From NCBI GenBank assembly GCA_026936325.1, contig JAPTHN010000001.1:137121138-137185137 (forward strand): a stretch of 64,000 nt of DNA, written 5' to 3'. Made by a program: the position numbers and the translations under genes. The stretch is from Platynereis dumerilii. Lineage: Eukaryota > Annelida > Polychaeta > Phyllodocida > Nereididae. Shown piece by piece: positions 13,230-21,716 of the stretch (the stretch's first letter is position 1; every line of letters starts with the position of its first letter). The notes under the pieces are model-generated. The model did no database searches. It had not been told where the DNA came from and saw only the letters and a list, made by a program, of their open reading frames with translations.

Positions 13230-14649
13230 TTAGCGGCGTCAGGCAGCTCTTACCACAAGCATTCTGGCCAAGTCTTGTTAGCACTCTAGTGATCGTCCTC
13301 TCTCACCAATCTCATTCAAACTTAAAATACAGCCTCAATGGGATTTTTTCTTGAGCCCAGTCGATTTTGGTGCTCCACTGTTACGAAAAAGAAATTAATA
13401 AAGAAACTAAATAGACTGAAATTCAAGGGTCAGGGGTCATGCGAACCTGCTTCGCTTCGTGCATTTCCGTGAGGGGGCGTGGCATGTGATCTCATGGAGT
13501 TGATACAGCCACAATGTCAATGTCATGTATCAATCATAGCTCAGCTGACCATTTAATCTGTATCTAAAAGCGTGTGAATTGACACATAGATTGCACTTTA
13601 AAAACCAAAGAGAAATTCAGTGGCAGGTCCTTGAAATGACATAGGACTCCATACCTATTAGCAAGCTCAGGTGTGAAGGTAATTAAATTACGATTGAAAT
13701 TTGAAGAGCAATTAATTTGGAATGACCAGTTGTTAACACATCAAGCATTGCTGGACTCTCCCGAAGTATGTTTTAATAAACACCAATTCAATAATATGAA
13801 TATAAAAGTCAATTAACCTGAAAAACGAAACTGTCTATTCGAAATGTATGAATTCAATTATATCTAAGATGCACACTTTATTAATTCTTGCTGCAGGCCT
13901 GCAGCATTAAATTATCCAGACCTTGGGTCTTTGAAATAATATATTTAACAAATCCTCAGAAAACATCTATTTATTGTTATTACTTGAGAAAGACTTCAAG
14001 AAAATCATTAACTTTACAGTTCATGAAATTTTTATGCAAATATTGGTTGGCTCATTATTAAACGGTAATAATTTTAAAGAATTTTGCAAATTTCACAAGT
14101 GCCATCAAACACTGATGACCAATCATGAATCTTTGACGCCGCTTAAAGTGCTTGCACGTTATTTTTGTTTTTATTAAAGTTATTCAATTTATGAATGATA
14201 TATTTTTCAGGTGCTTTTATGGAACCCATGAATTGGAACTGTGAATGGATTTGTAGATTTAGTGATTTTATGATTAAGACAATCATTTCCAAAGATAGGA
14301 TGATTGTTTAAACCGTTTGATAAAAACTGATGGTTCTCTGGACACTTTCTGATTTTTCAGAAATGAAATTTGAGTCTGCTCTTCAGTGTCTTCACTGAGT
14401 TGACTCATAATAGACACATGGGACAATGGGGAGGTGTTTTAAATAAAAAGTTGTAATACTATGAAAAATGATTACAGTGTTACAGTTAGTATTTATAAAG
14501 ATGTCATCAATAAGACATCGAATTTCATCTACAGACAGTCCACATTGAATATTGAGTCTCTGACCATTGAGAGCTCACGAACAACTGCAGCTAAGCAACT
14601 ATCAGGCTTATATTCAGTCTTGCATTGCAGTTTGATAGTCTGAGGAGTA
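13230..14649. other. No gene seen
   Basis: AT-rich, no recognisable exon or element. Confidence 0.5.
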
Positions 14650-17345
14650 TATAATTTCTTCCTGCAGTTCTGCAAAAAAACTGCAGAATTCTGCAGTTCT
14701 GCAAAAAACTGCAGAATTCTGCAGTTCCAAAAAAACTGCAGAATTCTGCAGAATTCTGCAGAATTCTGCAGTTCTGCAAAAAAACTGCAGAATTCTGCAG
14801 TTCCAAAAAAAATCTGCATTTTCAAAAAAAACTCTGCAGGAAGCTGCAGAATTCTGCAGTTCTGCAGCTCCCTGCATGATTTCTGAACCTCTGTTACTTC
14901 CTGCAGTTAATTGCAATGCATCTTCAAAGTTCAGACCTCTTTGACATGGGGCTTGCCGCTACCAAGGAAACGTGGTTTGGGGGATTGTTGTATGAAGGAT
15001 CGGGGTTTTTGGTAGTCCTCAGTCACTACAGCGTTTCTGAAAAGTTTCTGCAGCAAAATCTGTAATTCTGCAGGAGATATGCAGCCTGGGAGGTTTTATG
15101 CAGCTCTGCAAAAAACTGCAGAATTCTGCAGAAAACAGCAGAATTCTGCAGAAAACTGCAGTTCTACAAAAAACTGCAGAATTCTGCAAAAAACTGCAGA
15201 ATTCTGCAAAAATCTGCAGAATTCTGCAGTTTCAAAAAAAATCTGCAGGAAGCTGCAGAATTCTGCAGTTCTGCAGCTAACTGCATGATTTCTGAACCTC
15301 TGTTACTTCCTCCAGTGTATTGCATCTGTACAGTTCAGACCTCTTTGACATTGGGCTTGCCGCTACCAAGGAAACATTGATTTGGGGGGTTGGTTTTGGG
15401 GGTTGTGGTTTGGGGGGTCGGGGATTTGGTAGTCCTCAGTCATTGCAGTGTTTCTGAAAAGTTTCTGCAGCAAAATCTGTATTTCTGTAGTAGATATGCA
15501 GCCTGGGAGGTTTTATGCACTTCTGCAGCTAGCTGCAAAAAACTGCAGAATTCTGCAAAAAACTGCAGAATTCTGCAGAAAACTGCAGAATTCTGCAGTT
15601 CTGCAAAAAACTGCAGAATTCTGTAGAAAATTGCAGAATTCTGCAGTTCTGAAAAAAATTCTGCAGTTCTGTAGGAAACTGCAGAAAATTGCAGAATTCT
15701 GCAGAAAATTGCAGAATTCTGCAGTTCTGCAGCTCCCTGCATGATTTCTGAACCTCTGTTACTTCCTGTAGTTTATTGCAATGCATCTTCAAAGTTCAGA
15801 CCTCTCTGACATGAGGCTTGCCACTACCAAGGAAACGTGGTTTGGGGGGTTGGTTTGGGGGGTTGGTTTGGGGGGTTGGTTTGGGGGGTTGTGGTTTGGG
15901 GGTCGGGGTTTTGGTAGTCCTCAGTCATTGCAGTGTTTCTGAAAAGTTTCTGCAGCAAAATCTGTATTTCTGTAGGAGATATGCAGCCTGGGGGGTTTTA
16001 TGCAGCTCTGCAAAAAACTGCAGAATTCTGCAAAAAACTGCAGAATTCTGCAGAAAACTGCAGAATTCTGCAGTTCTACAAAAAACTGCAGAATTCTGCA
16101 AAAAACTGCAGAATTCTGCAAAAAACTGCAGAATTCTGCAGAAAATAGCAGAATTCTGCAGTTCTGAAAAGATTCTGCAGTTCTGTAGGAAACTGCAGAA
16201 TTCGTCAGTTCTACCAGGTAGCAGTTTGTGGAATGACCTCTATCAAAATAAACTTCCATGGACATTTTGCCTCTCTGCTCGGCCAATTCTCAACCAAATT
16301 TCATTCCGAAAAAAGTTTCAGGTACCCTACAACCAGGTCTATAGACTGCAGTAGTCAGTCTTTGTCCGTCGTTGATATTTTCGCCGTACGATACATTTTT
16401 CGGCGATCGGTAAGCTCGCAAAAATGTCATTTTATAAACTGCTGACAGTGCTCTACCAAAATAAACTTCCATGGACGTTTTGCCTCTCTGTTCGGTCAAT
16501 TCTCAACCAAATTTCGTTCAGAAAAAAGTTTCAGGTACCCCACAACCAGGTCTACAGACTGCAGTAGTCAGTCTTTGTCCGTCGTTGTTTCTTTTCGCCG
16601 TACGATACATTTTTCGGCGATCTGTCAGCTCGCAAAAATGTCATTTTATAAACTACTGACAGTGCTCTATCAAAATAAACTTCCATGGACGTTTTGCCTC
16701 TCTGTTCGGTCAATTCTTAACCAAATTTCATTCAGAAAAAAGTTTCAGGTACCCTAAAACCAGGTCTATAGACTGCAGTAGGCAGTCTTTGTCCGTCGTT
16801 GTTTCTTTTTGCCGTACGACACATTTTTCGGCGAACGGTCAGCTCGCAAAAATGCCATTTTGCAGGGTCATTGTAAAATGCGGACCATGCAGATGAAGCA
16901 GACGATTTTGCAAGCTGCAGAATGCATTGCAGATGAGCATCAAAACCCCAGACCCCCCCCCCCCCACTCAACCCCAAACCGCAACCAACGTTTTCCTGGG
17001 TAGTGGCAAGACCCTTGTCAAAGAGGTCTGAACTTAGCAGATGCATTGCAATTTATGAGATGCATTAATAGTACCAGAGGTTCACAAATACTGCATGGAG
17101 CTGCAGAACTGCAGAATTCTGCAGTTTTCTGCAGAATTCTGCAGTTTTCTGCAGAATTCTGCAGTTTCCTACAGAACTGCAGAATTTTTTTCAGAACTGC
17201 AGAATTCTGCAATTTTCTGCAGAATTCTGCAGTTTTCTGCAGAATTCTGCAGTTTCCTACAGAACTGCAGAATTTTTTTCAGAACTGCAGAATTCTGCAG
17301 TTTTCTGCAGAATTCTGCAGTTTCTATTGCAGAATATGCAGGTGC
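14650..17345. repeat. Foldback satellite with PstI-EcoRI-PstI palindrome arrays
   Basis: Five blocks (about 14654-14880, 15061-15290, 15466-15745, 15961-16215 and 17100-17345) consist of the perfect 16-bp palindrome CTGCAGAATTCTGCAG and variants. The first four lie in larger direct repeats of about 410-460 bp (landmark ATGATTTCTGAACCTCTGTT at 14876, 15285, 15742). The region 16880-17345 is the same unit inverted, so the ends fold back on each other around a 213-bp tandem repeat. Sea urchin TU foldback elements have this general plan (tandem repeats inside inverted arms), but identity with them is not shown. All LQNSAEFC-type frames here are repeat artefacts. Confidence 0.85.
16240..16870. repeat. 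213-214-bp tandem repeat, about three copies
   Basis: AACTTCCATGGAC recurs at 16251, 16464 and 16678. Each unit contains TTTTGCCTCTCTG, a GTTTCAGGTACC stretch and a CGCCGTACGA...TTTTTCGGCGA segment. It sits between the inverted arms of the foldback satellite. Confidence 0.9.
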
Positions 17346-17775
17346 AGGAAGAAATTTAAGTGTACTGGATAGTCTTCATAATGTCAGTCACTTTTGCTCG
17401 CATCAGATTGACCTTTGTTATCTGTAATGTCTGACACAGTTGATCTATGTTCTTACTGAATCGACAATTGATTGAGATCATATAATTGGCAATGAAAGAT
17501 ATTGTATTGCATTTAGTTTGAACAGCATTAAGACGAGTTAGTTAGAACAGCATTAAGAGCAGACTTTGCAAATCTTGCCGCAAACATGTATGTGTGTCAC
17601 ATGAGTTTTCAGTCAAACTTCTCAGCAGAGCACAGTGTGTCCTGTATGGTATTCTCCACACTTGTCGTAGGTACTTCCTCCATGCCACTTGTAGACAGAT
17701 ATTTAGACGGACGAAAACAGAGCCATACTAAGAAGCTTCTGAACACTACAAACTGGCATTTTTGCGCATTAGGCC
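17346..17775. other. No gene seen
   Basis: Between the foldback satellite and the Harbinger element. A frame at 17586-17948 crosses the transposon end and is not a gene. Confidence 0.6.
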
Positions 17776-17778
17776 TAA
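17776..17778. repeat. Harbinger target-site duplication, left (TAA)
   Basis: TAA directly outside the left inverted repeat, matching TAA at 23715-23717. Confidence 0.8.
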
Positions 17779-18358
17779 TGGCTAGTTCTCACGGAGACGT
17801 AACAGAGGGTTTAAGCGACGGCGTTTCTTATATTTCCAGGAAAGGGCAAAGATTTGAGCATGTTCGCCGTCAATTTTGGCTTTACGGCGCGACAGGAACA
17901 GCATGCGCCGTTTTAAGAGGTCTTTCTACGCAATTCCTAGAAATTTGACGATGCAGGAAAAAAAGATTCAACCGGTTGAATCTTTGCGAGGAAAGAAGTG
18001 GTGAAGCAAGAAGAAGCGTAAAAAGAAATCAGTGCGCGCCGCAGGTTTTTAAAGTTGCGACGCACAAAGAAGAGCTTCGACGCAGAAACAGCAGTGTAGC
18101 AGAAAGCTCTTGCTTCATGTCACATGTTTCAGACACGCGTCGCGGAAAGTCACATGTGCGACGCACGTGAGAGGGTGCGCGCCGCGTCTTATGGACCCCC
18201 AATGCAGCAGACAAGAGTGGCGCCTGAGTGCATGCGTTGTTCTATTTTTAGCATCAACCCTTTGTCTGCGTGTCACCCTCTTTTTGCGCAGCGGCTGGGG
18301 CAGCAGCAGCGAAGAAGGGGGGGCGAAGGAGGGGAAAAGAGAAGGTCCGCACCCTGCA

Positions 18359-18367
18359 TATATATAG
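18359..18367 (+). promoter_or_regulatory. TATA box of the Harbinger DNA-binding protein gene
   Basis: TATATATAG lies about 130 nt before the ATG at 18496. A start-site-like CACTCAGACC follows about 30 nt downstream, near 18395. Confidence 0.6.
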
Positions 18368-18495
18368 AGGGGGCCAGTTTAGAGCACCATACCCACTCAG
18401 ACCTTCGACCAGAACACACCTAGAATCCACGACACTATCAACTGCTACATTTGCTGCTACTTTTGTTGCTACAATTGTACTTTTGCTGCTACAAC

Positions 18496-20442
18496 ATGGG
18501 ACCAAAGAGGAAAAAGGGCACCGTCGTCACCAGGGCACCAACCAAGCTCAGCACCAGGTCAACACTTCACACTCCTGGAAGCACTCCTGCTGCAACTCCA
18601 GTGACAACTCCAGCTGCAACTCCTCTCCATGACCCTTCAGATGCTGCAGTGACTGCCTTCTTTACAACAGCCATGGCAGACATCTCTCTACCTGGGCTCT
18701 ACACCTCCACTACAGCTGGCAGCCAGACGAAGACCACCACTTCAACCAGCAAAGCCACTGTCGTCAGCGAGACCATCTTCGAGGGCCGGCCAGAAGACAG
18801 CACAGACGAAGATTCATCAGTTGAAATGTTTGAAGCTGATGAAGGAGACAAGCCTGCTGACAAGCCTTCCAAGTCTGCTGACAAGCCTGCTGCCAAGTCT
18901 GCTGACAAGCCTGCTGACAAGCCTCCCAAGTCTGCTGACAAGCCTGCTGACAAGCCTGCTGCCAAGCCTGCTGCCAAGCCTGCTGCCAAGCCTGCTGACA
19001 AGCCTGCCACCAAGTCTTCCAAGGGTCTTCCAGAGCCTACTGCCAAGTCTACTCCAAAGAAGACTCCAAAGAAGACTCAGACTCCGAAGAAGACTCCCAA
19101 GAAGACACAACAGAGCCAGCCTGTTGTTGCTCTTGAAGATATCATACATGAGGACACCTTCGAGGAGGAAGACCAGCATTCCTCTGCTGATGAGACCCCT
19201 GCAGCTGCTGAAGCCAAGTCCAAGGGCAAGAAGGGCAAAGGGAAGGCCCCCAAGAAGAACATCAAAGACAACATGGGCATCACATCTGACCAAGAAGACG
19301 ACCTCATCAACTGGTTCAGAGAGCATCCTGTCCTCTACATGAAGGGCTCCAGAGGATACAAGGGCAACGAGAAGCTGCTGCTGGACACCGAAAAAGCCAA
19401 GGAGCTGGGACCCAAGTACACCTCCCAGGACATCTTCAACTGGAGGAAGACAGTCCGCACCCACTACTCCAGACTCGTCAGGCCTGAAGCTTCAGGATCC
19501 GGCAGGAAGGAGACTCTGACAGACAGGGACCAGTACATCCTAGCCAACTGTCGGTTCCTGAAGGACTCCATCGTGCACAAGCCAGGCAAGGAGCTGTCCG
19601 CCATCTCTCAACTGTCTGCCAACCGACCAGCCTCAGACTCCGGGGACAGCTACAACCCTGAGGATTCCCTGCCAGCTTCCTATGACATGCAGGACCTGCC
19701 ACCTGAACAGCCATCACAGGACAGACCTGACAGCCAGCAGTCCCAAGTCTTCCCTGGAGCGCCAAAGCCTGGAGCCGTTGCCAAGGGAACCAAGAGGAAG
19801 GCCCCAACAGATGAATCCATGCACTCCGCCATGAATGTCATCGCAGGCAGCATGCACGCCATGTCCTCCGCCAAGAAGATCCTGAAAGGCTCTGGCTGCA
19901 AGATGTGCCCCGACCACCAGGAGTTGCAACCCGATCAGGAGTACTGGAGGATGAAGTGTCACGACCTCTACCACGTCGGATTTCACGCCAGCCCTGAAAT
20001 CAGAAAGCGAATGGTGAGGGCCATTGCAGAGGCCGCCTTCTACTGGGACAAGGAGAGTGAGATGGATGAGGCCAGCCGCCAGTCAAGACCTCAGGAGCAG
20101 ACCTTCCAGCCTCCTCATCCTCCTCAGCGCCTGCAGATGCCACCTCCTCCTCCTCCTCCTTCTTCGACGTATGTGCCATCTCACCACCAGCAGCACCACC
20201 ACGCTTCGAGCAGCCATCACTTCCACCACCACCAGCCCAGGGAAGGAGGATCCAGGCAGACTCCCAGCTACACCGTGATGCAGCCCAGCCCATCCTCCAT
20301 GACACTGATGATGGATGCTCAGGAGAGCCCCGAGAAGTACGGCTACCCTGGACCCAGCTTTGGTCAACCGGCCGCCCATCAGCCGCACCAGCCTTCCCCT
20401 TCGCCCAGTTGGACTGAGAGTCTCCTTTCTCCACGCAAGTAG
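18496..20442 (+). CDS. Harbinger MADF/Myb-like DNA-binding protein with histone-H1-like tail
   Basis: An intronless 648-residue frame. The ATG at 18496 is chosen because it has a good context (ACAACATGG), begins a basic segment (MGPKRKKG) and is the first true ATG after the TATA box; the frame is open a little further upstream without an ATG. Order of parts: a Thr/Ser-rich start; an AKP/DKP repeat at residues ~118-173; KKTPKKT repeats at ~187-206; a lysine-rich nuclear signal at ~241-255; a MADF-like domain at ~265-330 (DLINWF, HPVLY, YTSQDIFNWRKTVRTHY); a Cys-X2-Cys at 468-471; a conserved-looking helical stretch to ~520; then Pro runs and a His-rich region (~548-579). By analogy with other Harbinger elements it is the nuclear partner of the transposase that binds the element's ends. 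The long basic tail is unusual. The sequence is GC-rich compared with its surroundings. Confidence 0.85.
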   Translation: MGPKRKKGTVVTRAPTKLSTRSTLHTPGSTPAATPVTTPAATPLHDPSDAAVTAFFTTAMADISLPGLYTSTTAGSQTKTTTSTSKATVVSETIFEGRPEDSTDEDSSVEMFEADEGDKPADKPSKSADKPAAKSADKPADKPPKSADKPADKPAAKPAAKPAAKPADKPATKSSKGLPEPTAKSTPKKTPKKTQTPKKTPKKTQQSQPVVALEDIIHEDTFEEEDQHSSADETPAAAEAKSKGKKGKGKAPKKNIKDNMGITSDQEDDLINWFREHPVLYMKGSRGYKGNEKLLLDTEKAKELGPKYTSQDIFNWRKTVRTHYSRLVRPEASGSGRKETLTDRDQYILANCRFLKDSIVHKPGKELSAISQLSANRPASDSGDSYNPEDSLPASYDMQDLPPEQPSQDRPDSQQSQVFPGAPKPGAVAKGTKRKAPTDESMHSAMNVIAGSMHAMSSAKKILKGSGCKMCPDHQELQPDQEYWRMKCHDLYHVGFHASPEIRKRMVRAIAEAAFYWDKESEMDEASRQSRPQEQTFQPPHPPQRLQMPPPPPPPSSTYVPSHHQQHHHASSSHHFHHHQPREGGSRQTPSYTVMQPSPSSMTLMMDAQESPEKYGYPGPSFGQPAAHQPHQPSPSPSWTESLLSPRK

Positions 20443-20470
20443 AAGACCAGATGTGCAGCAAAGACAACCA

Positions 20471-20548
20471 AAAAACCTTGGCCCTTTTAAGGGCCACCAA
20501 ATCCTCCCAAAAGGGCAGGCCACGTACACATCCTATGTTGACAAAAAA
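20471..20548 (+). repeat. Inverted 3'-UTR arm, left
   Basis: About 75 bp including the stem-loop and the following ACCAAATCCTCCCAA ... CACATCCTATGTTGACAAAA. It matches 21616-21693 in inverted orientation, so both genes of the transposon carry the same 3' sequence in sense direction. Confidence 0.85.
20480..20499 (+). terminator. Histone-type 3' stem-loop after the DNA-binding protein gene
   Basis: GGCCCTTTTAAGGGCC followed by ACCA: a 6-bp stem (GGCCCT/AGGGCC) with a 4-nt loop TTTA. This fits the replication-dependent histone mRNA consensus (GGYYYU stem, UHUH loop, ACCA tail), with an A/C-rich 5' flank (CCAAAAAACCTT). It begins 37 nt after the stop codon, inside the window usual for histone genes. 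No AATAAA lies between it and the next 400 nt; ATTAAA variants occur near 20668 and 20815. A downstream U7-binding element is weak (CAAAAGGGC 12 nt later). Confidence 0.7.
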
Positions 20549-20740
20549 AAAGAGCTTGTGTTGACCGAAAAGAGCCAAAAAAGAGCAAAAAAAGTGTTGA
20601 CAATCCCCCCAAAAAAAAGTCCCCCAAAAAAAAAGTCCCCCAAAACAAAAGTCCGGTCCTGGCCTTCATTAAAAGTAATCGCCTTCATAAAAGCAAGGTG
20701 CTAGTTCCCCCTTTCTTTGCCCAAAAACATACCAAGTGCA

Positions 20741-20915
20741 GCACTAGTAAAAGTGCTGCATTCTTTGGTATAAACATATTTTTATTGCATTAGTACAAGT
20801 GCATGAATTTCTTAATTAAAATGTAATGCACTAGTACAAGTGCTTTGGTTTTAAAACTTGTGTTGGTTGCACTAGTACAAGTGCATCACTTTGTAATTTC
20901 ACTTGTCTAGGGCAA
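20741..20915. repeat. Array of short hairpins (GCACTAGTACAAGTGC)
   Basis: Four copies of a 16-bp imperfect palindrome start at 20741, 20787, 20828 and 20869 (spacing 46, 41, 41). A related hairpin CACTTG-TCTAGGG-CAAGTG follows near 20898. They lie between the two convergent Harbinger genes. Confidence 0.8.
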
Positions 20916-21513
20916 GTGGCAGATAGATAGCTAGATAGATAGCTAGATAGATAGATAGATAGATAGATAGCTTGATAGATGTAACACAATGCTCGTTACA
21001 TATATACACTGCAGCAAAAGAAAAGCAGTTGTCGTCACTTTGCAGGGATTGGACTTGGATAGATAGATAGATAGCTCGATAGATAGCTAGATAGATAGCT
21101 AGCTAGATAGATAGATAGATAGCTTGATAGATGGAACACAATGCTCGTTACATATATACACTGCAGCAAAAGAAAAGCAGTTGTCGTCACTTTGCAGGGA
21201 TTGGACTTGGATAGATAGATAGATAGCTCGATAGATAGCTAGATAGATAGCTAGATAGATAGATAGATAGATAGCTTGATAGATGGAACACAATGCTCGT
21301 TACATATATACACTGCAGCAAAAGAAAAGCAGTTGTCGCCTCTTTGCAGGGATTGGACTTGGATAGATAGATAGATAGATAGATAGATAGCTAGATAGAT
21401 AGCTAGATAGATAGATAGATAGATAGCTTGATAGATGGAACACAATGCTCGTTACATATATACACTGCAGCAAAAGAAAAGCAGTTGTCGTCACTTTGCA
21501 GGGATTGGACTTG

Positions 21514-21560
<47 letters not shown>
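20915..21560. repeat. 152-bp tandem repeat, four copies, with GATA/GCTA microsatellite
   Basis: A 70-bp unique core (ATGCTCGTTACATATATACA ... GGATTGGACTTGG) recurs at 20989, 21141, 21293 and 21445, exactly 152 bp apart, separated by GATA-rich stretches. Copies are nearly identical. Long YLSIYLSI frames on the minus strand are artefacts of this repeat. Confidence 0.92.
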
Positions 21561-21615
21561 GGATGGAGGGATTGATAGATGGATTGATTGATTGATTGAT
21601 TTTTGGGCTTGTTTT

Positions 21616-21693
21616 GTCAACATAGGATGTGTACATGGCCAGCTCAATTGGGAGGATTTGGTGGCCCTTAAAAGGGCCTGGGGTTTGTTGTTT
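21616..21693 (-). repeat. Inverted 3'-UTR arm, right
   Basis: The minus-strand partner of 20471-20548. It lies just after the stop codon of the transposase gene in that gene's sense direction. Confidence 0.85.
21659..21678 (-). terminator. Histone-type 3' stem-loop after the transposase gene
   Basis: On the minus strand GGCCCTTTTAAGGGCC-ACCA, identical to the stem-loop after the other gene, starts 38 nt after the transposase stop codon. The 5' flank is A/C-rich (AACAACAAACCCCA). Neither AATAAA nor ATTAAA is present on this strand in the next ~550 nt, which is microsatellite. The downstream U7 site is poor (CAATTGAGC). Confidence 0.7.
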
Positions 21694-21716
21694 TGAATAG
21701 ATAGTCTGCATCTTCT

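Noticed and set aside
14529-17427. Many overlapping frames on both strands rich in LQNSAEFC/FCRILQ
   Set aside because: They are translations of the CTGCAGAATTCTGCAG palindrome, which lacks stops in several frames. Not genes.
17586-17948. 120-codon frame
   Set aside because: It crosses the left end of the Harbinger element, so it joins unrelated sequences. No family motif.
18699-19464. Antisense frames across the DNA-binding protein gene (GLSAGLSA, LGSRLGSR)
   Set aside because: Shadow frames of the AKP/DKP repeat on the coding strand.
20471-21693. Interpretation of the ~75-bp inverted arms as ends of a nested transposon
   Set aside because: Not excluded, but both arms start at the same short distance after two different stop codons and in sense orientation to each gene, which fits 3' UTRs better. 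No target duplication was seen.
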